Assembly (NCBI GenBank): GCA_947476695.1
Contig: CANJRD010000005.1
Location: 124,001-188,000 of the forward strand
Direction of reading: 5' to 3'
Source of the DNA: Rhodospirillaceae bacterium
Lineage (GTDB): Bacteria > Pseudomonadota > Alphaproteobacteria > Rhodospirillales > Rhodospirillaceae
Length of the DNA stretch: 64,000 bases
Made by a program: the position numbers and the translations under genes. The notes beneath the pieces were generated by a model. That model had not been told where the DNA came from, did no database searches, and saw only the letters and a program-made list of their open reading frames with translations. Below are positions 28,401 through 37,154 of this stretch, piece after piece; the first letter of the stretch is position 1; the number at the start of each line of letters is the position of its first letter.

Positions 28401-29326
28401 TGGATGAAGACCGCCAGCACGGCCTGTCACGCGGCGCGTTCTCCTACATCTCGAAGCCAACGACTGTGGAAGGCCTGAACGCCGCCCTCACGCGCATTCA
28501 GGAATACGCCAAGCCCCGCAAGAAGAAGCTGCTCATCGTCGAGGACAACGAGGCCGAGCAGCTCGGCGTGCGCGAACTCTTGAACCACGACGACATCGAC
28601 ATCGAAGTCTCCCCGACAGGCCGCGAAGCCATCGCCCTGCTCAAGGAAAGCAACTACGACTGCATGGTGCTGGACCTGCGCCTGCCGGATATGTCCGGCT
28701 TCGAGGTGCTGGAGGAAATCCAACGCGACGCCACCCTCGCCGATCTGCCGGTCGTGGTGTTCACCGGCCGCCAGCTTTCGGCCGAGGAAGACGCCAAGCT
28801 GCACACCATGGCGCGCTCCATTGTCGTCAAAGGCGCGGAATCGCCGGAACGCCTGCTCGACGAGACGGCGTTGTTCCTGCACCGCGTTGTCGATCAGCTG
28901 CCCCCCGAAAAGCAGCGGATGCTGGAACGGCTGCACAGTTCGGATGAAGACCTTATCGGCCGCACGATCCTGCTGGTCGACGACGACGCGCGAAACATCT
29001 TCGCGCTGTCGAGCGCGCTGGAACGTCGCGGCATGAAGGTCGTGACCGCAACCACGGGCCGCGAAGCGATCTCGCTGCTGGAATCGACGCCGGACGTCGC
29101 GCTGGTGCTGATGGACATCATGATGCCCGAGATGGACGGTTACGAAACCACCCGCGTCATCCGTGAAAAGGGCAACTTCCGCCGCCTGCCGATCATTGCG
29201 TTGACGGCGAAGGCGATGAAGGGCGATCGCGAGAAATGCCTGGAGGCCGGCGCCTCCGACTACCTCGCAAAGCCGGTGAATACCGAACAATTGTTGTCCG
29301 CGCTGCGCCTGTGGCTGCATCGCTAA
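25442..29326 (+). CDS. Soluble poly-HAMP hybrid histidine kinase with three receiver domains
   Basis: A 1294-residue hybrid kinase with no transmembrane segment. After a Gly/Asn/Ser-rich tail (1-45) come tandem HAMP units (about 55-380); [15 protein letters not shown] occurs twice, exactly 92 residues apart (from 202 and 294). This resembles the 92-residue HAMP repeats of fungal Nik1-type osmosensors. Then GAF (about 395-545), coiled coil (550-615), HisKA with phosphorylated His628 ([12 protein letters not shown]), HATPase (735-855; [17 protein letters not shown]) and three receivers with Asp956, Asp1078 and Asp1225. It is followed 12 bp later by a second kinase, so they form an operon. The signal is unknown; osmotic or intracellular stress is plausible. 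Confidence 0.93.
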   Translation: MTPNEAATLDAAANGTNANNSGANGSSGTSSTGPAMGSTPVAVPGLGATQAAELFDLLNALEALRAGDFSVRLAGDQDGVIGKIAGVFNEIVGANQNMARQLERIGQVVGEEGRTRQRVKFNVSAGAWGEMEGSVNSLIDDLVWPTTEFTRVIGAVAQGDLLQTVRLDVDGRPLKGEFLRSATIVNTMIKQLSVFTSEVTRVAREVGTDGKLGGQAQVSEVTGVWKELTESVNSMASNLTAQVRNIAEVTIAVANGDLSKKITVDVRGEILQLKEAINTMVDQLRSFASEVTRVAREVGTDGKLGGQAIVPGVAGTWKNLTDNVNLLAANLTTQVRAIAEVATAVTKGDLTRSIQVEARGEVAELKDNINTMIDNLRLTTERNTEQDWLKTNLAQFTSMLQGQRDLSTVGRLMLSELTPLVGAHQGVIYQLENDDSPTLRLISRYADHGAPGHAERVSIGQGLIGQCAADRRRILISSMPEDVVPISSGLFQATPKSVIVLPVLFEGQAKAVIELASLNHFTTLQITFLEQLTASIGIVLNSIEATMQTEGLLKQSQQLATELQSQQRELTQTNEQLEQKAQQLAERNVEVERKNQEIEQARRALEEKATELALTSKYKSEFLANMSHELRTPLNSILILGQQLAENPEGNLKPKQVEFARTIHGAGTDLLNLISDILDLSKIESGTVSVDAEEIFFANVLDVVARPFRHQAENQGLSFEVTVDSGLGRSMVTDSKRLQQVLKNLMSNALKFTAHGGIRLNVQAVATGWTTGHPVLSQASQVVAFEVSDTGIGIPPEKQKIIFEAFQQADASTNRKYGGTGLGLAISRELATLLGGGIQLRSTPGVGSTFVLYLPVKYTGPQTAVVRPSAMAQTSQQQSLLQHAQNSDRVIEQLPDDRNAIINGEPVLLIVEDDPRYARIMVDLAHETGFKVLVASRGAEALELAKEFTPTAVSLDVFLPDMLGWNVLSQLKRTPETRHIPVQIVTMDEDRQHGLSRGAFSYISKPTTVEGLNAALTRIQEYAKPRKKKLLIVEDNEAEQLGVRELLNHDDIDIEVSPTGREAIALLKESNYDCMVLDLRLPDMSGFEVLEEIQRDATLADLPVVVFTGRQLSAEEDAKLHTMARSIVVKGAESPERLLDETALFLHRVVDQLPPEKQRMLERLHSSDEDLIGRTILLVDDDARNIFALSSALERRGMKVVTATTGREAISLLESTPDVALVLMDIMMPEMDGYETTRVIREKGNFRRLPIIALTAKAMKGDREKCLEAGASDYLAKPVNTEQLLSALRLWLHR

Positions 29327-29338
29327 AAGGAATTGAAG

Positions 29339-31201
29339 TTGAGCTCGGACGATAAGGTCAACATTCTGCTGGTCGACGACCAGCCGTCGAAACTCTTGAG
29401 TTATGAGGTCATCCTCGCGGGTATGGGCGAGAACCTCATCAAGACATCGTCGGCGACGGAAGCGCTCGGGCAGTTGCTCAAGAATGACATCGCCGTCGTG
29501 TTGATCGACGTGGTGATGCCGGATCTCGACGGCTTCCAGCTGGCGGCCATGATCCGCGAGCATCCCCGCTTCCAAAAGACCGCGCTCATTTTCGTCTCGG
29601 CGATCCAGTTCGCCGAGGTCGACCACCTGCGCGGCTATGAAATCGGCGCGGTCGATTATGTGTCGGTTCCGGTGGTACCGGAGGTGCTGCGTGCAAAGGT
29701 TCGGGTATTCGTCGAACTCTATCGCAAGACCCGCCAACTCGAGCGGATGAACGACGAACTCGAACGTCGCGTGGCCGAGCGCACCGCCGAACTGGAGAAT
29801 TCCAACAAGCTCGTGCGCGCCAGCGAAGAACGACGCACGCTCGCCCTGAGCGCCGCGAACATGGGCTCGTGGGATTTCGACGTCGAGACCGGTGAATACA
29901 CCTGGGACGAAGGCCAATACCGGATATTCGGGGTCGACCCCGCTGACTTCCATCCGGACTGGAAGAACATACGTGCGCTGTACCATCCGGACGATCGCGA
30001 TCAACTGCCCGTCGCGGTGAAAGCGCGTGGACTTAGCGACCGCTATCACCATGAATTCCGCGTCGTCCGCCCGAACGGCGAAATACGATGGTGCTTCGGC
30101 TCAGCCGCGCCCACGTTCGATGAATCCGGCGCGACGGTGCGGCTGTCGGGGGTCACGGTCGATATTACCGACCGCGAACAAGCCGAGGAGCGCCAGGCCC
30201 TGCTCGCGCGCGAAGTCGATCACCGCGCCAAGAATGCGCTGGCCGTGGTGCAGTCGATCCTGCGCTTGAGCAAAGCCAAAACAACCGCCGAATTCACGCG
30301 CGTTGTCGAAGGCCGTATCCGCGCGTTGGCGGCAACGCACAACCTTCTGTCTTCCACCCGCTGGGAAGGCGCCAACCTGCGCCAGATCATCGAGGAAGAA
30401 CTGGCGCCCTACACCACCAGCCGCAGCGACCACATCATCGCCGAGGGACCGTCGATCCTGCTGCGTCCCGCAACAGCGCAGGCGGCGGCGTTGGCGATCC
30501 ATGAACTTGCGACCAACGCAGCCAAGTATGGCGCGCTGTCGGTGCCGGGCGGCCACTTGCGCCTGACGTGGAGCCTTAAGAAAGACTTGGAACTCGACTG
30601 GATCGAGCACGATGGACCGCCGGCGCAAGAGCCTGCTCGCGTTGGCTTCGGTCTGACCATCGTGCGCTCGAGTATCGAGCATCAGCTCAGCGGTAAAGTC
30701 ACCACGGAGTGGGCGCCAACCGGCCTGCGCTGCCGCCTGTCGATCCCCGGAACGCAGATCGTACAGATCACCGCGGTCGAGAGCGCCCCCATGCCGGAGC
30801 CCGAACCCGAAGTCGTCAACCTCGCGGCCGACGGCTCGCTGAAAGGCCGTCGCCTTCTCGTGGTTGAAGACGAGGTCTTGATCAGCATGTTCATCGAAGG
30901 CGTGCTGACCGATCTCGGCGCGGAGGTCGTTGGGCCCGCGAATACGCTAGCCGACGGCCTTGAGATTGCGTCCAAGGAACGCATCGACGGAGCGATCCTC
31001 GATCTTAACCTGAACGGCCAGCAGACCTATCCCCTCGCCGACATGCTGATCGCCAGAGGCGTGCCGTTCGTATTCATCACCGGCTACGACCGCGACTCTC
31101 TCGACCGCCGCTATGCCCGCGTCCCGGTTCTGCAAAAGCCGATCGAAGCCGAAATGCTGGAACGTGTGCTCGTTGCGGATTTCACGCGCGCGGTTGCATA
31201 G
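29339..31201 (+). CDS. REC-PAS-HWE histidine kinase-REC hybrid protein
   Basis: A 620-residue cytoplasmic sensor kinase. Order: receiver (5-125, Asp57 in LIDVVMPD), coiled coil (125-165), PAS (165-280; MGSWDFDVETGEYTWDE), HWE kinase core with His295 (REVDHRAKNALAVVQSIL) and the WE motif (SSTRWEGANLRQII), then a C-terminal receiver (VVEDEVLISMFIEG, ILDLNLNGQ). HWE/HisKA2 kinases commonly feed the PhyR-NepR-EcfG general stress pathway in alphaproteobacteria. Receiver 1 lacks the usual Lys (DYVSVPVVPE). The start is TTG 29339, with AGGA 7 nt upstream; TTG 29333 is too close to it. It may receive phosphate from the upstream kinase. Confidence 0.9.
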   Translation: MSSDDKVNILLVDDQPSKLLSYEVILAGMGENLIKTSSATEALGQLLKNDIAVVLIDVVMPDLDGFQLAAMIREHPRFQKTALIFVSAIQFAEVDHLRGYEIGAVDYVSVPVVPEVLRAKVRVFVELYRKTRQLERMNDELERRVAERTAELENSNKLVRASEERRTLALSAANMGSWDFDVETGEYTWDEGQYRIFGVDPADFHPDWKNIRALYHPDDRDQLPVAVKARGLSDRYHHEFRVVRPNGEIRWCFGSAAPTFDESGATVRLSGVTVDITDREQAEERQALLAREVDHRAKNALAVVQSILRLSKAKTTAEFTRVVEGRIRALAATHNLLSSTRWEGANLRQIIEEELAPYTTSRSDHIIAEGPSILLRPATAQAAALAIHELATNAAKYGALSVPGGHLRLTWSLKKDLELDWIEHDGPPAQEPARVGFGLTIVRSSIEHQLSGKVTTEWAPTGLRCRLSIPGTQIVQITAVESAPMPEPEPEVVNLAADGSLKGRRLLVVEDEVLISMFIEGVLTDLGAEVVGPANTLADGLEIASKERIDGAILDLNLNGQQTYPLADMLIARGVPFVFITGYDRDSLDRRYARVPVLQKPIEAEMLERVLVADFTRAVA

Positions 31202-31227
31202 CCGCAACGCGGACTTGCCCCTCTACC

Positions 31228-31253
31228 GGAACTAAGCCGTCCGTTGGGACGTT
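31228..31253 (+). promoter_or_regulatory. Putative EcfG promoter upstream of the SDR gene
   Basis: GGAAC (31228-31232), a 17-nt spacer and CGTT (31250-31253), ending 38 bp before the SDR start codon. An exact match to the EcfG consensus at the expected distance from a gene of general-stress type. Confidence 0.75.
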
Positions 31254-31291
31254 GCAGGATTTCAACGATCCGCAGCGAACAGGAGGCTCTT

Positions 31292-32275
31292 ATGCCACGT
31301 CCCCGGCCTTCAGGTTCACGCACCGCGAAACAACAACGCACCGCACAACGCCACATCGACCGCAAAGCGGGTGGTTCGAAAAAGCGGGAGCTTAAAGGCG
31401 CGATGCAGGCCGGTGCGCGACGTTATCCTGAACCGCCGCTGCCCAAACAACATCACGCGAAGCCCGGGCAGGAATCCAATCTCGACCCGGCGCCGATGTA
31501 CGATGCGCCGTTCTACCAGGGCTCCGGCAAGCTGCGCGGCAAAACCGCGATCATCACCGGCGGCGACTCAGGCATTGGCCGCGCGGTCGCGGTGCTGTTC
31601 GCGCGTGAAGGCGCGGATGTCGCCATTCTCTATCTCAACGAACATGCGGATGCCCAGGTCACCGCGCAAGCGGTCGAAGCCGAGGGCGGACGTTGCTTGC
31701 TGATCGCCGGCGATGTCAGAAGCCGCGCGTTCTGCTTCGGCGCCGTGAAAAAGGTGCTGAAGGCATTCGGTCAAATCGACGTGCTGGTCAACAACGCCGC
31801 GTTCCAGCTCCACGTGAACAATATCGAGGACCTCACCGAGGACCATTTCGATATGACCCTGAAGACGAACCTTTACGGCTACTTCCACATGACCCAGGCG
31901 GTCGTGCCGCACATGGGTAATGGCAGCGCCATCGTCAACAATGGGTCCGTGACCGGCCTGATGGGCAACAAGAACCTGCTCGACTACTCGATGACCAAGG
32001 GCGGCATTCATGCCTTCACGCGATCTGTCGCGACGCATTTGATTCCGCGCGGCATCCGCGTGAACGCGGTGGCGCCGGGTCCAGTGTGGACACCGCTCAA
32101 TCCCGCCGACAAGGCGGCGAAGGATGTCTCGGAGTTCGGCGCGCATACCGCGATGAAACGTCCGGCGCAGCCGGAAGAGATCGCGCCAGCTTTCGTCTTT
32201 TTAGCCTCGGCGCAGTGTTCGAGCTACATCACCGGCGAGATCCTGCCGGTGATCGGCGGGTACGTCGGCGGTTAG
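31292..32275 (+). CDS. SDR-family oxidoreductase with basic N-terminal extension (general-stress type)
   Basis: A 327-residue short-chain dehydrogenase. Residues 1-75 are a basic, disordered extension (SRTAKQQRTAQRHIDRKAGG; QESNLDPAPMYDAPFYQGSG). The Rossmann domain follows, with TGGDSGIGR at 89-97, NNAA at 167-170, Ser219 and the YSMTK pair Tyr232/Lys236. This layout is that of the Bacillus GsiB/YhdF-YdaD-like general-stress SDRs, widespread also in alphaproteobacteria. ATG 31292 has AGGAGG. It is preceded by an EcfG-type promoter and by the sensor kinases. Convergent with the receiver gene, 4 bp apart. Confidence 0.9.
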   Translation: MPRPRPSGSRTAKQQRTAQRHIDRKAGGSKKRELKGAMQAGARRYPEPPLPKQHHAKPGQESNLDPAPMYDAPFYQGSGKLRGKTAIITGGDSGIGRAVAVLFAREGADVAILYLNEHADAQVTAQAVEAEGGRCLLIAGDVRSRAFCFGAVKKVLKAFGQIDVLVNNAAFQLHVNNIEDLTEDHFDMTLKTNLYGYFHMTQAVVPHMGNGSAIVNNGSVTGLMGNKNLLDYSMTKGGIHAFTRSVATHLIPRGIRVNAVAPGPVWTPLNPADKAAKDVSEFGAHTAMKRPAQPEEIAPAFVFLASAQCSSYITGEILPVIGGYVGG

Positions 32276-32279
32276 CAGC

Positions 32280-32744
32280 TTAGTGTGCTGGAACGACCAC
32301 GCTGGAATAGCGGGCGAAATCCACTTTCACGGCGCGACTGCGGGCTTTGACGATCGCATTCTGCAAACTGGTTGGCGTGACCGGCTTCATCAAGTAGCCG
32401 TTGGTGTCGAGCTGGGCCGCCGCTTCGACAACGCTGTGGTCGCCCGACGCCGTCAGCAGGATGAAGCAGATATCCGGGCGGATCAGCTTGATCGCGCCGG
32501 TGCGGATACTTTGCAGAAGCTGCAGGCCGTTGCCCGCATCCATGCTGTAGTCGCATAGAACCACGTCGACCACGCGCGGCGTCTTGGCGAGCTTGGCGAA
32601 GGCGTCACTTCCGTTAGTCGCGGTGGTGACGTGCTTCACGCCAAGCGCACCGAGCATGGCCTGCGCCATCTTGAGGAACAGCTCGTCATCGTCCACCAGC
32701 AGGACATGCAGGTCTGGAAGAATGGCGGTTTTCGTGTCGGGCAT
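32280..32744 (-). CDS. Single-domain response regulator (CheY-like)
   Basis: A 154-residue receiver-only protein. The acidic pocket is LLVDDDELF, the phosphoacceptor Asp is in VVLCDYSMDAGNG, then LLTASGD (Thr/Ser) and LMKPVTP with the conserved Lys. A 25-residue C-terminal extension (VKARSRAVKVDFARYSSVVVPAH) has no output domain. It could be a phosphate shuttle for the neighbouring hybrid kinases, but it is transcribed convergently with them. The gene stands alone with its own 264-bp upstream region. Confidence 0.88.
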   Translation of the reverse strand: MPDTKTAILPDLHVLLVDDDELFLKMAQAMLGALGVKHVTTATNGSDAFAKLAKTPRVVDVVLCDYSMDAGNGLQLLQSIRTGAIKLIRPDICFILLTASGDHSVVEAAAQLDTNGYLMKPVTPTSLQNAIVKARSRAVKVDFARYSSVVVPAH

Positions 32745-33008
32745 CGTGAACTGCAGGGTGTGAAATCACGATTTTTTTTGGCTGACGCATAAGTTGATTA
32801 ATGTCGAGTCCGAATTACATTCAACTCCTTGGAATGCCTGCCCGGAAGCCTTGAAACTGCGCACATCTCGCACATGCGAAGAATTTGTGCAGGGTCGACC
32901 GTTCGCAACCGCGGTGCGTCAGTTGATTTGCCCTAAGGTGCGATAGGGGCGTAAAATTATAAACCATCCGCCCCATGCGCCGCCCGGGCGTCTCTTTGCG
33001 AGGACTTC
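32745..33008. other. Divergent intergenic region, receiver gene / PF03640 gene
   Basis: 264 bp between divergent genes. A T8 tract lies near 32770 and an AT-rich block TAAAATTATAAA at 32952-32963 is bracketed by GGGGCG (32946-32951) and CGCCCC (32969-32974), an inverted repeat that could be an operator around the promoter of the rightward gene. A CCCTAA hexamer is present at about 32932, similar to those before the poly-HAMP kinase. Confidence 0.4.
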
Positions 33009-33434
33009 ATGCGTTTGTTCACCGGCTTCCTCTGCGCCCTGTCCCTCGCCGCGTTTAGCGTCGCTCAGGCCGCAGAGCCCCCGAAGACCTCAGCCGAGCC
33101 GCGCCACACGGAACACCCCGGCGAAGTGGCGCTGATCCAGAGCGGCAACGAGTTCGCCTACAAGCACTTCCCCACCAACCTCGCGCTCTATTACTACGAC
33201 AAGGACACCCCGACGGCGTCCGCCTGCAACGGCGAATGCTCTTATGCATGGCCGCCCGTGACCGCGCCGATCAGCGCCAAGCCACTCGGCGACTGGACGC
33301 TGGTCAGGCGCACGGATACGCGCGACCAGTGGGCCTACAAGGGCAAGCCGGTCTATGTGCGTTTCCATGACTCCGTCGAGAAGCCGAGCGGCGAAGGCGC
33401 CGATGGCGGGGCCTGGCACGTGTTGAAGCCCTAG
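33009..33434 (+). CDS. Secreted single-repeat PF03640 (COG4315) protein
   Basis: A 141-residue exported protein with a signal peptide (about 1-22, SLAAFSVAQAA). It has one copy of the PF03640 'Yx(FWY)xxD' secreted repeat: LALYYYDKDTPTASACNGECSYAWPPV, then GDWTLVRRTDTRDQWAYKGKPVY. Cys73 and Cys77 form the CxxxC pair seen in every copy in this window. The function of the family is unknown. It is 82 bp before the first acetate symporter pair and might be cotranscribed. Confidence 0.85.
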   Translation: MRLFTGFLCALSLAAFSVAQAAEPPKTSAEPRHTEHPGEVALIQSGNEFAYKHFPTNLALYYYDKDTPTASACNGECSYAWPPVTAPISAKPLGDWTLVRRTDTRDQWAYKGKPVYVRFHDSVEKPSGEGADGGAWHVLKP

Positions 33435-33515
33435 GCTGGCTGAAGTCCTAAAGCCCATTGTCAGATAGGCGGTTCTGCTATGCTCGATTCCTTCGGGGGA
33501 TCGGGGAGGATCGCC

Positions 33516-33788
33516 ATGTCGCAGCCCACGCTGCGTGAGGTCGCGCGCCTTCGCTGGCGCGTCGGCATCGGCATCAGCGCGCTCATGAGCGTGCAGTTCT
33601 TCGGCTATGTCCTGTTCCTGCTGTACGCACGCGACACCGCGAACACCCTGGTGATTCCCGGCCTGACCGTGGGCATCGCCTGCGGTACGTTGATCGTGTT
33701 CGTCGCCTGCGGTGTGACCGTGCTGTACGTGCGCTGGGCAAATCGCCTCGATGCCGACATCGCGCGTCTGGGACGCGAACCCTCATGA
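33516..33788 (+). CDS. DUF485 family inner-membrane protein, copy 1
   Basis: A 90-residue protein with two transmembrane helices, of the DUF485 (YjcH-like) family that accompanies ActP acetate symporters. Motifs: LRWRVGIGISALMSVQFFGYVLF and the C-terminal VLYVRWANRLDADIARL. ATG 33516 has GGGGAGGA ahead. It overlaps the actP start (ATGA). Probable accessory subunit; the role is not established. Confidence 0.9.
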   Translation: MSQPTLREVARLRWRVGIGISALMSVQFFGYVLFLLYARDTANTLVIPGLTVGIACGTLIVFVACGVTVLYVRWANRLDADIARLGREPS

Positions 33789-35314
33789 ACGCGAGCGCGC
33801 CGAACCCGACCGCCATCGTCTTTTTCCTCGGCTTCGTCGCGCTGACGCTGGTTATTACGTGGTGGGCGGCGCGGCGCACGAAATCCGCCGATCAGTTCTA
33901 TGCCGCCGGGCGCAGCATCAGCGGCGTACAGAACGGCTTCGCGCTCGCCGGCGACTTCATGAGTGCCTCGAGCCTGCTGGGCGTCGCGGGCATGGTCGCG
34001 CTGAGCGGGCTCGACGGATTGGTTTATGCGGCGGGTGCGATCTGCGGCTGGCCGGTGGTGCTGGTGCTGTTCGCGGAATCGTTCCGCAACTTGGGCAAAT
34101 ACACTTTCGCCGACGTCGTGTCCTACCGTCTGAAGCAGGCGCCGGTGCGCGTGGCCGCCGCAATCTCGACCATGGCGGTGATCATTTCGTACCTCATCGC
34201 GCAGATGGTGGGGGCGGGAAACCTGATCCGGCTGATGTTCGGCTTGCCTTACGAATTCGCGCTGGCCATCGTCGCCGCCGTGATGCTGATCTACGTGCTG
34301 TTCGGCGGCATGCTTGCCACGACCTGGGTGCAGATCTTGAAGGCGGTTCTGTTGCTCGGCGGCTGTGTGGTGATGTGCATCCTGGTGCTCAGCGACTTCG
34401 GCATGAGCCCACCGGCGTTGTTTGCCGCGGCGGCGGAAAAGTACGGCGCGCGGGCGTTGCATGCAGGCCCGATGATGAACAGCACGTGGGACGCGCTGTC
34501 CTTGAGCTGCGCGTTGATGTTCGGCCTTGCCGGGATGCCGCACATCCTGATGCGCTTCTACACCGTGCCCGACGCCAAGGCCGCGCGCCTGTCGGCGGCC
34601 TGGGCCACGGTGCTGATCGGCGCGTTCTATCTGATGGTCTTCATCCTCGGCATGGGCGCGCTGGTGATCGTCGGGCGCGAGGGCATCGTGGCCGCCGACA
34701 AGGGCGGCAACATGGCCGTGCTGCTGCTGGCGCAAACACTGGGTGGGACGCCCCTGCTCGGCTTCATCGCCGCCGTCGGCTTCGCGACCATCCTGGCCGT
34801 CGTCGCCGGATTGACGCTGTCGGGCGCGGCGGCGTTCAGCCACGACATCTGGATCTCCGTGATCCGCAAGGAAAAGGCGTCCTATCGCGAGCAACTGCTT
34901 GTCGCCCGGATCGCGACAATCGCCATCGGTATCGTCGCTACGCTGCTGGGCATCGCTTTCAAGGGCCAGAATATCGCATTCATGGTGACGATGACGTTCG
35001 GGATCGCGGCGAGCGGCAACTTCCCCGCTATCGCGCTGGCCACATTCTGGCGGCGCGCGACCACCATGGGGATGGTGGCGTCGATGATCGTGGGCACCGT
35101 CAGCGCGGTCGTGTTGATTTACGGATCGTCGACCATTCAGATCGATATCCTGGGCAACGCAAGCGCCTGGTTCCCTCTGAGCTCGCCGGCGCTGATCACC
35201 ATGCCGCTGGCTTTCGTGGTCGGCATTGTGGTGTCGCTGTTGAAGCCCGAGCCCGCGGCGGCCGCGGCCTTCGAGGCCAAGGAACGCCAGATGATCCTGG
35301 GCGCGGCGGAATGA
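33785..35314 (+). CDS. actP: Cation/acetate symporter ActP, copy 1 (SSS family)
   Basis: A 509-residue sodium:solute symporter of ActP type, importing acetate and related short monocarboxylates or glycolate. Hydrophobic throughout, with about 13 helices. Characteristic: RSISGVQNGFALAGDFMSASSLLGVAG near the N-terminus, NLGKYTFADVVSYRLKQ, and the LMRFYTVPDAKAAR loop. The start overlaps the DUF485 stop by 4 bp. A second very similar DUF485-actP pair follows at once. Confidence 0.92.
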   Translation: MNASAPNPTAIVFFLGFVALTLVITWWAARRTKSADQFYAAGRSISGVQNGFALAGDFMSASSLLGVAGMVALSGLDGLVYAAGAICGWPVVLVLFAESFRNLGKYTFADVVSYRLKQAPVRVAAAISTMAVIISYLIAQMVGAGNLIRLMFGLPYEFALAIVAAVMLIYVLFGGMLATTWVQILKAVLLLGGCVVMCILVLSDFGMSPPALFAAAAEKYGARALHAGPMMNSTWDALSLSCALMFGLAGMPHILMRFYTVPDAKAARLSAAWATVLIGAFYLMVFILGMGALVIVGREGIVAADKGGNMAVLLLAQTLGGTPLLGFIAAVGFATILAVVAGLTLSGAAAFSHDIWISVIRKEKASYREQLLVARIATIAIGIVATLLGIAFKGQNIAFMVTMTFGIAASGNFPAIALATFWRRATTMGMVASMIVGTVSAVVLIYGSSTIQIDILGNASAWFPLSSPALITMPLAFVVGIVVSLLKPEPAAAAAFEAKERQMILGAAE

Positions 35315-35333
35315 GACTTTGGGGAGGATCGCG

Positions 35334-35606
35334 GTGACACAGAGTTTAAGCGACGTCGCGCGGCAGCGCTGGCGCATCGGGGCGAGTTTGAGCGCGCTGA
35401 TGGTCGTGATCTACTTCGGCTTCATCCTGCTGCTCGCCTTCAACAAGGACGCGGTCAGCGTCGAGATCGTGCCGGGCCTTTCGGTCGGCATCCTGCTCGG
35501 AGCGTTGGTGATCGTCGCCACCTGGGGCGTGACCTGGTTGTACGTGCGCTGGGCGAACACCCATCTCGACGCACAGGTCACCCGCCTTGGAGGCAATGCG
35601 CCATGA
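35334..35606 (+). CDS. DUF485 family inner-membrane protein, copy 2
   Basis: A 90-residue paralogue of the protein at 33516 (same length, RQRWRIGASLSALMVVIYFGF, LYVRWANTHLDAQVTRLG). The start is GTG 35334, with the same GGGGAGGATCG leader as copy 1. It lies 19 bp after the first actP and overlaps the second actP by 4 bp, giving a tandem duplication unit of about 1.8 kb. Confidence 0.9.
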   Translation: MTQSLSDVARQRWRIGASLSALMVVIYFGFILLLAFNKDAVSVEIVPGLSVGILLGALVIVATWGVTWLYVRWANTHLDAQVTRLGGNAP

Positions 35607-37129
35607 ATGCCGAACCGAATGTCACGGCGATCCTGTTCTTCGTCGTCTTCGTCGCGCTGACGCTGGTCATCACTTGGTGGGCCGCGCGGCGCACCAAGAC
35701 GACGGAAGAGTTCTTCGCGGCGGGCCGCTCGATCTCCGGCCCGCAGAACGGCTTCGCGCTCGCGGGCGATTACATGAGCGCGGCCAGCTTCCTCGGCATC
35801 GCGGGGCTGGTGTCGCTGTCGGGATTCGACGGCCTGATCTATTCCACCGGATGGCTGGTGGGCTGGCCGGTGGTGCTGGTGCTGATCGCCGAGCCGTTGC
35901 GCAATCTCGGCAAGTACACCTTCGCGGACGTTGTCGCCTATCGGCTGAAGCAGACGCCCGTGCGCGTCGCCGCCGCGCTCGGCACGTTGGCCGTGGTCGC
36001 GTTCTATCTGATCGCGCAGATGGTCGGCGCGGGTAATCTGATCCGTCTCATGTTCGGTCTTTCCTACGAGACCGCCGTGGTGATCGTGGGCGTCGTGATG
36101 CTGGCCTATGTGCTGTTCGGCGGCATGCTGGCGACGACCTGGGTGCAGATCGTAAAGGCCGGCCTGCTGTTGGGCGGCGCGGCGCTGTTGTCGGTCCTGG
36201 TGCTGGCGCAGTTCAATTTCAATCCCGCCGCGTTGTTCCACGCCGCGGCGCAGAAATACGGCGCGGCGGTCCTGGCGCCGGGCGCGCAGGTCGCCAATCC
36301 GTGGGAAGCGGTATCGCTGGGCATGGCGCTGATGTTCGGCACCGCCGGCCTGCCCCACCTGCTGATGCGCTTCTATACCGTCCCCGATGCCAAGGCGGCG
36401 CGGCAGTCCGTGTTCTGGGCCACGGGCCTGATCGGCTTCTTCTATCTGATGACGTTTATCCTGGGCTTCGGCGCGATGGTGCTGGTGGGCAAGGATGCGA
36501 TCATCGCCGTCGACAAAGGCGGCAACATGGCCGCGCCGCTGCTGGCGCAGGCGCTGGGCGGCACAGGCCTGCTGGGCTTCATCGCCGCCGTGGCGTTCGC
36601 GACCATCCTTGCCGTGGTCGCCGGACTGACGCTGTCAGGTGCCGCGGCCATGAGCCACGATCTGTGGGTCTCGGTCGTGCGCAAGGGCCATGCCGATCAC
36701 AAGGAGCAGCTGTTGGTGGCGCGCGTGGCGACCATCGGACTGGGCATTCTCGCGATCGTGCTGGGCCTCGGCTTCAAGGGACAGAACGTCGCGTTCATGG
36801 TGGCGCTGGCCTTCGCGCTGGCCGCCAGCGGCAACTTTCCCGCACTCGTGCTCGCCACCTTCTGGAAGCGGGCCAGCACCGCCGGCATGGTCTCATCGAT
36901 GGTAGTGGGGACCGTTACGGCCCTGGTGTTCATCTATGGCTCGGCGACGATCCAGGTCGACGTGCTCGGCCGGACTGAGTTCTGGTTCCCGCTCAAGAAC
37001 CCGGCGCTGGTGACGATCCCGCTGTCGTTCGCCGTGGGAATCATCGTCTCGCTGCTGACGCCGGAACCGGCGGCTCAGCAGGCGTTTGAGATGAAGCAGC
37101 GCAAGATGATCCTCGGGACGATGGACTAA
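35603..37129 (+). CDS. actP: Cation/acetate symporter ActP, copy 2 (SSS family)
   Basis: A 508-residue paralogue of the preceding symporter, aligned from end to end: RSISGPQNGFALAGDYMSAASFLGIAG, NLGKYTFADVVAYRLKQ, LMRFYTVPDAKAAR. The two differ mostly in the substrate-facing and periplasmic segments (for example STGWLVGWPVV against AAGAICGWPVV), so they may differ in preferred monocarboxylate. Together with copy 1 this forms a four-gene operon. Confidence 0.92.
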   Translation: MNAEPNVTAILFFVVFVALTLVITWWAARRTKTTEEFFAAGRSISGPQNGFALAGDYMSAASFLGIAGLVSLSGFDGLIYSTGWLVGWPVVLVLIAEPLRNLGKYTFADVVAYRLKQTPVRVAAALGTLAVVAFYLIAQMVGAGNLIRLMFGLSYETAVVIVGVVMLAYVLFGGMLATTWVQIVKAGLLLGGAALLSVLVLAQFNFNPAALFHAAAQKYGAAVLAPGAQVANPWEAVSLGMALMFGTAGLPHLLMRFYTVPDAKAARQSVFWATGLIGFFYLMTFILGFGAMVLVGKDAIIAVDKGGNMAAPLLAQALGGTGLLGFIAAVAFATILAVVAGLTLSGAAAMSHDLWVSVVRKGHADHKEQLLVARVATIGLGILAIVLGLGFKGQNVAFMVALAFALAASGNFPALVLATFWKRASTAGMVSSMVVGTVTALVFIYGSATIQVDVLGRTEFWFPLKNPALVTIPLSFAVGIIVSLLTPEPAAQQAFEMKQRKMILGTMD

Positions 37130-37154
37130 CCGCCGCCCGGGTCTAGGCGAAGCC

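Noticed and set aside
32745-33008. FNR/FixK box (TTGAT-N4-ATCAA).
   Set aside because: Half-sites such as TTGATTAATG and TTGATTTGCC occur but no inverted partner at the right spacing.
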